The position numbers and the translations under genes are program-made. A DNA stretch of 64,000 nucleotides from Rhodococcus sp. RD6.2 (GTDB taxonomy: Bacteria > Actinomycetota > Actinomycetes > Mycobacteriales > Mycobacteriaceae): NCBI RefSeq assembly GCF_001040705.1, contig NZ_CVQP01000007.1, positions 428,422 to 492,421 of the forward strand. The letters are read 5' to 3'. Below, in pieces: positions 54,962 through 63,688 of the stretch (the first letter of the stretch is position 1; each line of letters opens with the position of its first letter). Under the pieces are notes generated by a model. It was given only the letters and a program-made list of their open reading frames with translations. It searched no databases and was not told the origin of the DNA.

Positions 54962-56373
54962 CCACCCATGCTGCCAGAGGTCGCGGACGGCCGAATATGT
55001 ACGACCCGGGACTCGCCACCGGACCGCGTGGTCGTGAACCACTTGGAGTCGGGAGGTGCTGTGCGACGGAGGTTTCCGCGGATCACCCGGCACACCGTCG
55101 AGGGTCGCAGCAGGGCGGTCGGGGGGTCGACGAGGTTGGAGACCCGCAGGAACCGCGTCGCCACCACCGGATCGGCGCTCGCGGCGCGGTGCACCCGGGC
55201 CGTGTGCGCGTTGACCAGCCGGGTGCGAGGACTGCGAGTGCCCTCGACGCACGACATCTGGAGGTCGGAGTCCGCGGCTGCGTTCCAGGCGTTGGCGACG
55301 GTGGATCGGATGTCGTGCAGGAAGCGAGGTGCGAGGTCGGCGGTCCCGGCGCCCAGGCAGCCGAGCAGCGCGAGTGCTTCGGTACCGGCAACCGACATGC
55401 CCTGCCCATAGATGGGGTTGAAGCAGCAGATGGCGTCGCCGAACGGCAGGTATCCCGCCGGTAGCGCGACCCGATGATAGTGCCGCCGGACGGTTGTGGG
55501 GATGCGGTAGCGCGTCGGTTCGTCCAGCGGTTCCGTGTCGGCGACGAACCGCCCGAACTCCGGGTCGGGCAACGTCGCCGCGAAGGCCGCGAACCCGTCC
55601 GGCTCGATGGGAGGCTCGTCCCGGCCGTAGCCGGCCAGCGTGACGACCCACGCGTCGCCCTCCTGAGCGAGGACGAGACCGCCGCGGGGCAGCTCCTGCG
55701 TCGCGCCGACGGCAAGCGCAATTCGTCCGTCGTCGGCCGGTTCCCGGCGGAAGTGCCGGGTCGCATAGGCGAGCCGGATGGTCATGCGCTCCTCCTGCGG
55801 CCGCGCGCCGCCGAACTCCTCGAGCCACGGTTGCGTCTGCGAACTGCGCCCGGACGCGTCGACGACCAGGTCGGCGTCGACCATCTCGCCCAGGTCGCTG
55901 CCCGCGTAGCGAGTGATGACGCCGGCGACGCGACCTCGGTCTCCGGTGAATCCGATGGCGGTGCGGTGTTCGGCGATCACCACGTTCGGCAGTGACCGCA
56001 CCCGCTCACGCAACTGCCACTCGATCAGTGGCCTGCTCGCGCCGATGGCCCGGATCCCGGTGGCAGAGGGCGCGAATCGGTGACCGCCGAGCATCCATCG
56101 GGCGCCGGTGCCCACGTCACCGGTCGGTGCGCCCTGCTCGATCAGCTGTGCCGTGAATCCGGGGAAGAGGCGGTCGAACGCCGCAGCGCCGCGCGCGAGC
56201 AGCGCGTGAGCGTGCCTGCCCTGCGGAACACATTTGCGTGCAACGGGATCGGCGGGAAGGGTGTCGCGCTCGAGAACCGTCACCCCGGTGAAATGCTCGC
56301 CGAGCACTCGCGCCGCCAGCAACCCTCCGATGCCTGCCCCGATCACGACGGCATGCTCTCCAACGATGGCCAT
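54958..56373 (-). CDS. FAD-dependent monooxygenase/reductase coupled to menE
   Basis: The 471-residue flavoprotein has the Rossmann FAD motif AVVIGAGIGGLLAARVLGE, the second motif VDADLVVDASGRSS and the FAD ribityl region YLPFGDAICCFNPIYGQGMSVAG, as in PHBH-type monooxygenases, halogenase-like proteins and geranylgeranyl-reductase relatives. No halogenase Lys/WxWxIP pattern is seen. ATG 56373 follows GAGGAG. The stop overlaps the menE start. In the M. tuberculosis order, as I recall it, no such gene lies between the DUF3349 gene and menE, so this looks like an insertion. Substrate unknown; a quinone or prenyl lipid is one idea. Confidence 0.8.
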   Translation of the reverse strand: MAIVGEHAVVIGAGIGGLLAARVLGEHFTGVTVLERDTLPADPVARKCVPQGRHAHALLARGAAAFDRLFPGFTAQLIEQGAPTGDVGTGARWMLGGHRFAPSATGIRAIGASRPLIEWQLRERVRSLPNVVIAEHRTAIGFTGDRGRVAGVITRYAGSDLGEMVDADLVVDASGRSSQTQPWLEEFGGARPQEERMTIRLAYATRHFRREPADDGRIALAVGATQELPRGGLVLAQEGDAWVVTLAGYGRDEPPIEPDGFAAFAATLPDPEFGRFVADTEPLDEPTRYRIPTTVRRHYHRVALPAGYLPFGDAICCFNPIYGQGMSVAGTEALALLGCLGAGTADLAPRFLHDIRSTVANAWNAAADSDLQMSCVEGTRSPRTRLVNAHTARVHRAASADPVVATRFLRVSNLVDPPTALLRPSTVCRVIRGNLRRTAPPDSKWFTTTRSGGESRVVHIRPSATSGSMGG

Positions 56374-56498
56374 CACGGACTCCTCACACTTGCGGATACC
56401 CGCCAGTGTTCGTCTCCGCTGCGCGCCCGGCACGAGTAGGCGACCACTCGACTTCGGCGCCCGGGCCGCGGCGGAACGCGGGTACCGGTCGCACGTGA

Positions 56499-56828
56499 TC
56501 AGGGCGTGTCGGTGGGGTCCTCGTGAGCCCAGTCGGACGCGTCGGCCAGGGGCCAGCCGCCCGCGGCGAGGTGCGCGCGTACCCGTGCGATGTCGGATTC
56601 GAGAGGCATCTCGTCGGTCACCTTGGTGATGAGGACGCCGATGTCGATGCGGTCGATCGTCGAGGGGGGCTGGTTCACCAGCTCGCCGGTCACCGCCAGG
56701 ACCTCGTCGTCGGACAGCCTGCGTCGCAGGAGCGCGATCAGCGGAACGTAGTCCTGCTCGGGAACACCGTTCGGGTACCCGGCGCGCAGCCAGCCGAGTA
56801 TCGACGTGAGAAACGGTGCGAGGCTCAC
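56499..56828 (-). CDS. DUF3349 protein, copy 1
   Basis: The 109-residue protein is a small helical DUF3349 member: WLRAGYPNGVPEQDYVPLIALLRRRLSDDEVLAVTGEL with the C-terminal SDIARVRAHLAAGGWPLADAS. It starts with GTG behind GAGAGGGGG. It is the second of two tandem paralogues, following the other by 16 bp. The family is conserved beside menE-pitA in Mycobacteriales and has no known function. Confidence 0.85.
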   Translation of the reverse strand: MSLAPFLTSILGWLRAGYPNGVPEQDYVPLIALLRRRLSDDEVLAVTGELVNQPPSTIDRIDIGVLITKVTDEMPLESDIARVRAHLAAGGWPLADASDWAHEDPTDTP

Positions 56829-56844
56829 GGGGTACCCCCTCTCG

Positions 56845-57231
56845 TCAGGATTCGTCGGTGGTGTCGGTGTCGTCCGGGTTGGTCTCGTCCGCGTCGGTCT
56901 CGGTGTACAGCTCGTCGCGGTCGATTCCTGCGAGGGGCCACCCTGCGGCGGCGAGGACGGACGCGACTCGCGCGATGTCCTCGGCCGACGGTTCGGTGTG
57001 GGTGACCTCCTCGATCAGGTCGGTGATCTCGTCGCGCGTGATGGTCGGATGCTGCAGCCGTCCCGCCGCTTCCGCAAGCGCCACGGCCGTGTCCTTGATC
57101 TGCTCACTGGTCAGCTGCCGGTGCAGCAGGGCCACGAGCGGAATGCGATCCTTCGGCGGGATGCCCTCCGGATAGCCGGCGCGCAGCCACGTCAGGACCG
57201 AAACGGGGAACGACGGTTTGTCGGTGGTCAC
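56845..57231 (-). CDS. DUF3349 protein, copy 2
   Basis: The 128-residue protein repeats the DUF3349 pattern (WLRAGYPEGIPPKDRIPLVALLHRQLTSEQIKDTAVAL, EDIARVASVLAAAGWPLAGID) and has an extra acidic tail rich in Asp/Thr (about 20 residues). GTG 57231 has GAGAGG 10 bases upstream. It is clearly paralogous to the next gene downstream, so a local duplication has occurred. It lies between the small membrane protein and copy 1. Confidence 0.84.
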   Translation of the reverse strand: MTTDKPSFPVSVLTWLRAGYPEGIPPKDRIPLVALLHRQLTSEQIKDTAVALAEAAGRLQHPTITRDEITDLIEEVTHTEPSAEDIARVASVLAAAGWPLAGIDRDELYTETDADETNPDDTDTTDES

Positions 57232-57278
57232 AGATGATTTGCCTCTCGGGGCCTGGTCTCGCAGCACTGCCATCGCCG

Positions 57279-57563
57279 TCAGAACAGCTGGATACCGAAC
57301 GTGTGGTCGAGGAAGTCCGCCATGATGAACAGGATTCCGGTGACGATCGCGATCACGATGATCGCGAAGCACACTCCCGCGCCGATGGTGGCGAGCGGAT
57401 GTCGCGTGCGGACCTGCGTGCCCGACGCGTCAACGGTCGCGGTGGTGCCGGACCCGAGCAGGCGAAGTCCGAAGGCGAACAGGGCGGGCAGTCCGGCACC
57501 GAGCAGCAGGCCGACAAGAATGACCTGCCAGAGCGATTCGGCGGTCTTCGTCAACAGGTCCAT
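57279..57563 (-). CDS. Small two-span membrane protein
   Basis: The 94-residue product has two helices (WQVILVGLLLGAGLPALFAFGLRLL and LATIGAGVCFAIIVIAIVTGILFI) joined by a hydrophilic loop. It is in the place and orientation of the Rv0544c-type membrane protein next to pitA. It starts 15 bp after the pitA stop, so they are surely cotranscribed; a role in phosphate transport is possible but unproved. Confidence 0.82.
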   Translation of the reverse strand: MDLLTKTAESLWQVILVGLLLGAGLPALFAFGLRLLGSGTTATVDASGTQVRTRHPLATIGAGVCFAIIVIAIVTGILFIMADFLDHTFGIQLF

Positions 57564-57578
57564 GGATCTTCCCCTCGG

Positions 57579-58817
57579 TCAGGCCGACACGTTGTCGGGT
57601 CGGGGCGCGGGCGGGGAGGGGATCTCGTCGACGAGTTCCGCGTCGAGGGCGGCCAGCTCGGCGTAGGTGGCGTCGCCTGCGGGTTCGAGTCGCCCGTCCC
57701 AGTCGGCGTTGACGTTGCTGTGGTCGACGGGCTGACGGCGCGAGCGCAGGTACATCAGGGCGGACAGCGTGAGCAGGATCGCGAAGACCACGAGCACCCC
57801 TGCCAGGCCGCCGATCAGGCTCGCGATGCCCCAGCAGAGCGCCCCGGCGATCGCGGCGGACGGCAGGGTGATGAGCCACGCCACACCCATTCGGCCCGCG
57901 ACACCCCAGCGCACCTCGGCGCCGCGGCGTCCGATTCCGGTGCCCATGATCGAGCCGGTCGCGACGTGGGTGGTCGACAGCGGCAGACCCAGGTGGCTGG
58001 ACGTGAGGATGATCGCGGCCGACGACGCTTCGGCGGCCATGCCCTGCGGTGCGGCGATCTCGACGAGGCCCTTGCCGAGGGTGCGGATGACGCGCCAGCC
58101 TCCGAGGTACGTGCCGAGCGCGATCGCGAGTGCGCAGCTGAGCTTGACCCAGAACGGCATCGGTGCGTTCTCGGTGATGGTGCCGTGCGCGACCAGGGCC
58201 AGGAAGATCACGCCCATCGTCTTCTGGGCGTCGTTGGTGCCGTGCGCGAGCGAGACGAGTGATGCCGAGCAGATCTGGCCGAGGCGGAATCCGCGTTCCT
58301 TGGTGCCGTCGTCGACGCTGTGGGTGATCCGGTAGATCAGCCAGGTACCGCAAGCCGCGACGAGTCCGGCGACGACCGGCGCCAGGATCGCGGGCAGGAC
58401 GACCTTGCTCAGCACACCGCCCCACTCGACACCGTTCACTCCGATGCCGGCGAGTGCGGCGCCGATGAGCCCACCGAACAGGGCGTGCGAGGAACTCGAC
58501 GGGATGCCGAACAGCCACGTCATCAGATTCCAGAGGATGCCGCCGACGAGTCCGGCGAACACGATGACCAGAAGGTCCTCGCCGCCGGTCGAGCTGAGGT
58601 TGACGACGCCCTTCGCGACGGTGGCGGCGACCTCGACCGACAGGAACGCGCCCACCAGGTTGAGGATGGCCGACAGCGCCACTGCGACTTTTGGTCGAAG
58701 AGCCCCGGTGGCGATGGAGGTGGCCATCGCGTTGCCGGTGTCATGGAAGCCGTTGGTGAAGTCGAACCCAAGGGCTGTGACGACCACGACTAGAAGAACG
58801 ATGAGTTCCGCGTTCAC
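57579..58817 (-). CDS. pitA: Low-affinity inorganic phosphate transporter
   Basis: The 412-residue PiT permease has about ten helices and the two inverted signature segments GFDFTNGFHDTGNAMATSIATGAL and LVSLAHGTNDAQKTMGVI, plus GIPSSSSHALFGGLIGAA. It imports metal-phosphate complexes with protons. GTG 58817 (VNAELIVLLVVV) matches the usual start; an upstream in-frame ATG at 58973 would add a nonconserved leader. Downstream on the same strand are the small membrane protein and the DUF3349 pair. Confidence 0.93.
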   Translation of the reverse strand: MNAELIVLLVVVVTALGFDFTNGFHDTGNAMATSIATGALRPKVAVALSAILNLVGAFLSVEVAATVAKGVVNLSSTGGEDLLVIVFAGLVGGILWNLMTWLFGIPSSSSHALFGGLIGAALAGIGVNGVEWGGVLSKVVLPAILAPVVAGLVAACGTWLIYRITHSVDDGTKERGFRLGQICSASLVSLAHGTNDAQKTMGVIFLALVAHGTITENAPMPFWVKLSCALAIALGTYLGGWRVIRTLGKGLVEIAAPQGMAAEASSAAIILTSSHLGLPLSTTHVATGSIMGTGIGRRGAEVRWGVAGRMGVAWLITLPSAAIAGALCWGIASLIGGLAGVLVVFAILLTLSALMYLRSRRQPVDHSNVNADWDGRLEPAGDATYAELAALDAELVDEIPSPPAPRPDNVSA

Positions 58818-59134
58818 AAAACTCAATCTTCCGTTACGACCGCGTAAAAGTCGAGTTGGCCACGGCCTCCCCGACGTGCGATTCCGCACAGGGTCTCCAC
58901 CCCGTGTCGCGAGGTGGTTGCCGAGCCTTCGGAGGCCCGGTCCGCGCGACCGGAATGCCACGTGAGAGGTCACGGAGAAGCGCTGGTGTGGCGGCGCTCA
59001 CGCCACGGTCTCACTCACCGGGAACCACGGAAATCGCGGTGGTTTCGCTGGCTAGCGTCCCCGCATCGAGTGACGCAGAACACTTTTGCGGGCCATCCCC
59101 CATCTGGCCCGCGTCAAGAACGGAGACCCCGAAC
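58818..59134. other. Divergent intergenic region between pitA and the ABC importer
   Basis: This 317-bp region holds no convincing gene. It can fold into several short hairpins, such as CCGGTC-N5-GACCGG (58937-58953) and GTGGCG-N7-CGCCAC (58988-59006). TAGCGT at 59053-59058 could be a -10 for the importer operon, giving a leader of about 70 nt. No riboswitch class is recognised. Confidence 0.4.
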
Positions 59135-60553
59135 GTGCAACCACGAAAGACCGCGAAGCTACTCGCGGCCCTCGCCCTGTCGGCCGCGCTCGCCTCGGCG
59201 TGCGCCACCGACCGCGGCGGCGACGCCGGCGTCCCCACCTCGGGTGGCTCCGGAGACACGGCGTCCGCGTCCGCATCCGACACCGACTTCGGCACCCTCG
59301 CGTCACCGTGCGGGGCCGGCGACGCGAAGGGCGCGACCGATCAGGGTGTCAGCGACACCGAGATCAAGATCGGCTACGGCGACGATCGCGGCTACGCGCA
59401 GAGTCCGGGCCTGAACAAGGAGATGTCCGACGCCGTCTCCGCGATGATCGACTGGTGCAACGAGCAGGGCGGCATCAACGGCCGCACGATCGTCGGCACC
59501 GACTACGACGCGGCGATGACGCAGGCGAACACCGTCATGCAGGAGGCGTGCCGCTCCGAGTTCATGATGGTCGGCCACGGCTTCGCGATGGACCAGACCG
59601 CCGAGCAGACCCGCGTGGCCTGCAACATGGCCGCGGTCCCCGGCTTCACCGTCTCGCCGGACGCCGCCAACGGTCCGATGACCTATCAGGGCGTGCCGTT
59701 CCCGGTGGACTACGCGAACGGCGCAGCCTGGTTCCAGATGGCCCAGCTGCACCCCGACATGCTGAACGACTTCGACCTCGTCGGATCGACGATGCCCACG
59801 ATCATCACGTCGTTGGCCAAGACCCGGTCGATGGCCGAGGCCGCGGGCTTCAAACTCAAGGATTGCGGCGTCACCATCAACTACCAGGGTGAGCCGACGT
59901 ACGTTCCGTTCGCGGAGAAGTACAAGCAGTGTGGCGTCAAGGGACTGTGGACCTCGCGGTCACCGGTGCCGAACGAGTTCAACTTCTTCAAGGCGATCGA
60001 CCAGGTCGGAATGGATCCGATCATCTTCGGTGAGGCCACCTGGTACGGCAGCTCCGCGCAGGCCTTCAACAAGGAGTCCGGTCTGCTGAACAACCTGAAC
60101 GCCGACATGACGTTCCAGATGCTGGAGAACGCCGACAAGGTTCCCGCCGTCGCGAAGTACAAGGAACTGATCGAGGCGGAGGGCGGCAAGACCGCGCTGC
60201 TCGGCATGCAGTCCACGTCCTCGTTCCTGCTGTGGGCGACCGCGGCGAAGGAATGCGGTTCGGACCTGACCCGTCAGTGCATGGTCACCGAACTGTCCAA
60301 GATCCACGAGTGGGACGGCGGCGGACTGCACGCCGTGACCGACCCGGGCAAGAACATGCCCGCCACGTGCGGGCTGATGGTCGGACTCGAAGGCGCCCAG
60401 TACACGCAGGTGTTCCCGGCGGAGTCCGCCGAGTTCGAGTGCAACGACAAGTACCTGATCAAGACCGACGCGGCGACCTGGGGCACCGAGCTCGGCCCCG
60501 ACCGTGTCTCCACCAAGTACCTCGGACCGAACGTGATCAAGCCGCAGGTCTGA
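59135..60553 (+). CDS. ABC importer substrate-binding lipoprotein (branched-chain amino acid/amide type)
   Basis: The 472-residue lipoprotein (lipobox LASAC, about residue 23) has a Ser/Thr-Gly linker and a type-I periplasmic binding fold: EIKIGYGDDRGYAQSPGLNKEMSDAV, GGINGRTIVGTDYDAAMTQANTVMQEAC, PGFTVSPDAAN and YVPFAEKYKQCGVKGLW. It delivers a ligand to the downstream Liv-type permease. GTG 59135 follows GGAGA. Ligands of this family include branched-chain amino acids, urea, amides and aromatic compounds; the sequence does not decide. Confidence 0.85.
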   Translation: MQPRKTAKLLAALALSAALASACATDRGGDAGVPTSGGSGDTASASASDTDFGTLASPCGAGDAKGATDQGVSDTEIKIGYGDDRGYAQSPGLNKEMSDAVSAMIDWCNEQGGINGRTIVGTDYDAAMTQANTVMQEACRSEFMMVGHGFAMDQTAEQTRVACNMAAVPGFTVSPDAANGPMTYQGVPFPVDYANGAAWFQMAQLHPDMLNDFDLVGSTMPTIITSLAKTRSMAEAAGFKLKDCGVTINYQGEPTYVPFAEKYKQCGVKGLWTSRSPVPNEFNFFKAIDQVGMDPIIFGEATWYGSSAQAFNKESGLLNNLNADMTFQMLENADKVPAVAKYKELIEAEGGKTALLGMQSTSSFLLWATAAKECGSDLTRQCMVTELSKIHEWDGGGLHAVTDPGKNMPATCGLMVGLEGAQYTQVFPAESAEFECNDKYLIKTDAATWGTELGPDRVSTKYLGPNVIKPQV

Positions 60554-60636
60554 CCGGACCGGTCTGACTCACGGACTCGCATCGGGGGCGGCGGCGCCAC
60601 GGCACGCCGCCCCCGATCTCGACCAAGGGTTCTCAC

Positions 60637-62925
60637 ATGGACACATTCGTGACGTTCACGATTCTGGGCCTCGTGCTCGGTTCCGTGTACGCGATCGCCG
60701 CCTCCGGGCTGGTGCTCACCTACAACACCTCCGGCATCTTCAACTTCGCACACGGCGCACAGGCCATGCTCGGTGCGTTCGTCTACTGGCAGCTCAGCGT
60801 CGGGTGGGGCGTACCGACCCCGATCGCGCTCGTCCTCGTCCTCGGCGTCTTCGGTCCGCTGATGGGCCTTGGTCTGTACTTCCTGATCATGCGGGGACTG
60901 CGGGACACCGCCGAGGTGACCAAGATCGTCGTCACCGTCTCGATCATGCTCGGCATGCTCTTCCTGTCCCAGTGGTTCTGGCACCCGGAGGATCCCCGCA
61001 CCCTGACGATGTTCTTCGGCGACGACGCCAAGTTCACCGTCCTCGGCGCCACCGTGCGCGTGCACGAACTCCTCTGCCTCGTCGCGGCGATCGCGATCGC
61101 CGTCGGCCTGCGACTGCTCTTCACACGCACCCGGATGGGTGCGACGATGCGTGGCGTCGTCGACGACCCCGACCTGCTCCGCCTGAGCGGGCACAATCCC
61201 GAGCGGATCGCCGGTTTCTCATGGGCGCTGAGCTCGATGCTCGCCGTCCTCGCCGGCATCCTCGTCACCCCGATCAGCGGCGGAACCCTCGAGGCGAACC
61301 TGTTGACGCTGTTGGTGATCGATGCATTCGCGGCGGCCATGTTCGGACGCCTGCGCAGCATTCCGCGAACCTTCGTCGGTGCCATCGTGCTCGGATTGGC
61401 GGGCACCTACCTGCTCGGCTACGCCCCATCGACGTGGACGTGGACGTCGAATCTGCGTGTCTCGCTGCCGATGATCGCGCTGTTCGTCGTCCTCATCGTG
61501 CTACCGCAGGACCGCTTGCGCGGCGCCGCCGTCCGCACCCGCGAGCGGTACCACGTGCCGTCCGTCCGCAAGGCCGTCGGCTGGGGCGTGGCCCTGGTCG
61601 TGATCGTGTACCTGATCCGCCTGCTGATGGTCGAGTCCGCGGTCACCACCCTGACCATCGGCATCTGCTTCGCGATCATAGCGCTGTCGCTGACGGTGCT
61701 CACCGGCTACGCGGGGGAGATGAACCTGGCGCCGCTCTCGTTCGGTGCGATCGCGACGATCGTCGTCTTCCACTTCGGGATCACCGGATCTGGTCTGGCG
61801 CAACGACTCACGCTCGTCGGGGTGATCCTCGGCGTGATCGTCGCCGCTCTCGTCGGTGGACTGGTCGCGCTGCCCGCCTTGCGGTTGCGCGGACTGTACC
61901 TCGCGCTGGCGACGATGGCGTTCGGCGTGTTCCTGTCCAACATGGTGCTGCGCGACACCACCGAACACGAACTGTTCGGGGTGAAGTTCTCCATCTTTAC
62001 CGGAGGCACCCTGGTGATTCCGCCGCTGCAGATCGGTCCGCTCGACCTGGCCGACCCGACCGCCTTCCTGATGACCGTCACCGTCCTGTTCGCGGTGCTC
62101 GGTGTTGTGCTCGTGGCACTGCGCAACAGCGGATACGGCCGCAGGCTCACCGCGATGAAGGACAGTCCCGCCGCGTCGGCGATGCTCGGGCAGAACCTGG
62201 TCGGCCTCAAGCTGGGCGTGTTCGTCATCTCCGCGGGTATCGCCGGGCTCGGCGGCATCCTGATGTCGTCCGCGCTGGGCTCGGTCTCGGGTGAGTCGTT
62301 CACCATCGTCATCAGCCTGTCGCTGCTGATGCTCACCGTCGTCGCGGGCATCGGCTACGTCAGCGGCGCCTTCTTCGGTGGAGTCATGGCCGGTGTCGGC
62401 TTCTCGATCATCATGGTGTCCTTCAACAACCTCGCGAAGGCGCAACCCGACCTCGAAGGTCTGTACCTGCTGCTCGGCAACATCGCGGCGGTCAGCCCGG
62501 CCCTGATCGGTATCGGTGTGGGACACAACCCGTCCGGCAGCGTGCACCAGGTCGTGGAGGGCTACCGCAAGCTGCGCGACGCCAAGCCCGTGCTCGTCGG
62601 CGGCGCCGCGGTCGTCGCGGTCGCGTACCTGTTGGCCCTGACAGGTGTCCTCGACAACTGGTGGTTCGCCTCGATCGCCATCGTCACGGTGTTCGCGCTT
62701 CCCGTCGTCGGCGAGATGGTCATGCCGACAGCCGTTCTCGGTTCGGAGGAAGCGCAGCGACGCCGGCCGATCGATCCCGAGGAAATCGGTGTCGACGTTC
62801 CCTACGGCGACGAGGTCATGGCCCGCGTCGACCGCGAACTGGGCCTGCCCGCCGACACCCGTCCGGCACGCCCGACCGTCGAACGCACCCGGCCCGCGAA
62901 GGAGCTCACCGATGTCGTCTCCTGA
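60637..62925 (+). CDS. Fused LivH-LivM-type ABC importer permease
   Basis: The 762-residue protein joins two permeases normally encoded apart. Residues about 1-295 are LivH-like (ILGLVLGSVYAIAASGLVLTYNTSGIFNFAHGAQ, MGATMRGVVDDPDLLRLSGHN), and about 310-650 LivM-like (LTVLTGYAGEMNLAPLSFGAIA, LRLRGLYLALATMAFG, YGRRLTAMKDSPAASAMLG). A tail with two more hydrophobic segments and a hydrophilic end follows. It forms the whole translocation path by itself. It starts 83 bp after the binding protein and overlaps the ATPase gene by 14 bp. Confidence 0.9.
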   Translation: MDTFVTFTILGLVLGSVYAIAASGLVLTYNTSGIFNFAHGAQAMLGAFVYWQLSVGWGVPTPIALVLVLGVFGPLMGLGLYFLIMRGLRDTAEVTKIVVTVSIMLGMLFLSQWFWHPEDPRTLTMFFGDDAKFTVLGATVRVHELLCLVAAIAIAVGLRLLFTRTRMGATMRGVVDDPDLLRLSGHNPERIAGFSWALSSMLAVLAGILVTPISGGTLEANLLTLLVIDAFAAAMFGRLRSIPRTFVGAIVLGLAGTYLLGYAPSTWTWTSNLRVSLPMIALFVVLIVLPQDRLRGAAVRTRERYHVPSVRKAVGWGVALVVIVYLIRLLMVESAVTTLTIGICFAIIALSLTVLTGYAGEMNLAPLSFGAIATIVVFHFGITGSGLAQRLTLVGVILGVIVAALVGGLVALPALRLRGLYLALATMAFGVFLSNMVLRDTTEHELFGVKFSIFTGGTLVIPPLQIGPLDLADPTAFLMTVTVLFAVLGVVLVALRNSGYGRRLTAMKDSPAASAMLGQNLVGLKLGVFVISAGIAGLGGILMSSALGSVSGESFTIVISLSLLMLTVVAGIGYVSGAFFGGVMAGVGFSIIMVSFNNLAKAQPDLEGLYLLLGNIAAVSPALIGIGVGHNPSGSVHQVVEGYRKLRDAKPVLVGGAAVVAVAYLLALTGVLDNWWFASIAIVTVFALPVVGEMVMPTAVLGSEEAQRRRPIDPEEIGVDVPYGDEVMARVDRELGLPADTRPARPTVERTRPAKELTDVVS

Positions 62926-63688
62926 CCCCACCTTCGACACCCAGCCGATCCTCGAAACCCGCGGTGTGACAGTCCGGTTCGGTGGCCACGTCGCCGTCGA
63001 CAACGTCGGCATCGCCGTCCACGCCGGCAGCGTCACCGGGCTCATCGGGCCCAACGGCGCAGGCAAGACCACTCTGTTCAACACCGTCACCGGACTGCAG
63101 AAGCCGACGTCGGGGCGGGTGCTCATCGACGGCGTCGACGTCACCCGCAAGGCCCCGTACCGGCGGGCCCGGCTCGGGCTGGCCCGCACCTTCCAGCGCC
63201 TCGAACTGTTCCTGTCGCTGTCCGTGCGGGACAACATCCGGGTAGCCGGCGACATCCATCACGCGGGACTGCGGGGCACCGGCGTGCGCGGCAGGCGGGA
63301 CATCGAGGCCGAAACAGACCGGCTGCTCGAGCTCACCGGGCTCGCCGACGTCGCGCACCAGGACGTCTCCGACATCCCCACCGGACGTGCACGTGTCGTC
63401 GAGGTCGCGCGGTCGCTGATGACCGAGCCGCGGGTCCTGCTGCTCGACGAGCCGGCGTCCGGTCAGACGGAGAAGGAAACCGAGGACTTCGCCGAACTGC
63501 TGCTTCGGCTCTCCGGTGAGGGACTCGGGATCTGCCTGGTCGAGCACGACCTGCCGCTCGTCATGCGGGTGTGCTCGCGCATCCACGTCCTCGACTACGG
63601 CAAGCTCATCGCCTCCGGGACGCCGTCCGAGATCCAGAACGATCCCGCGGTGATCGCGGCCTACATCGGAACGGAGGAGGTCGCATGA
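62912..63688 (+). CDS. ABC importer ATP-binding protein, LivG-type
   Basis: The 258-residue ATPase has Walker A GPNGAGKTTL, Walker B VLLLDEPASGQ, H-loop VEHDLPLVM and the LivG C terminus (YGKLIASGTPSEIQNDPAVIAAYIGTEE). In the signature region it reads SDIPTGRARVVEVARSL where LSGGxQ-type motifs are usual (LivG enzymes often have LPYGQQR), so the motif is atypical. ATG 62912 follows AAGGAG. Its stop overlaps the start of the LivF-type gene. Confidence 0.9.
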   Translation: MSSPDPTFDTQPILETRGVTVRFGGHVAVDNVGIAVHAGSVTGLIGPNGAGKTTLFNTVTGLQKPTSGRVLIDGVDVTRKAPYRRARLGLARTFQRLELFLSLSVRDNIRVAGDIHHAGLRGTGVRGRRDIEAETDRLLELTGLADVAHQDVSDIPTGRARVVEVARSLMTEPRVLLLDEPASGQTEKETEDFAELLLRLSGEGLGICLVEHDLPLVMRVCSRIHVLDYGKLIASGTPSEIQNDPAVIAAYIGTEEVA

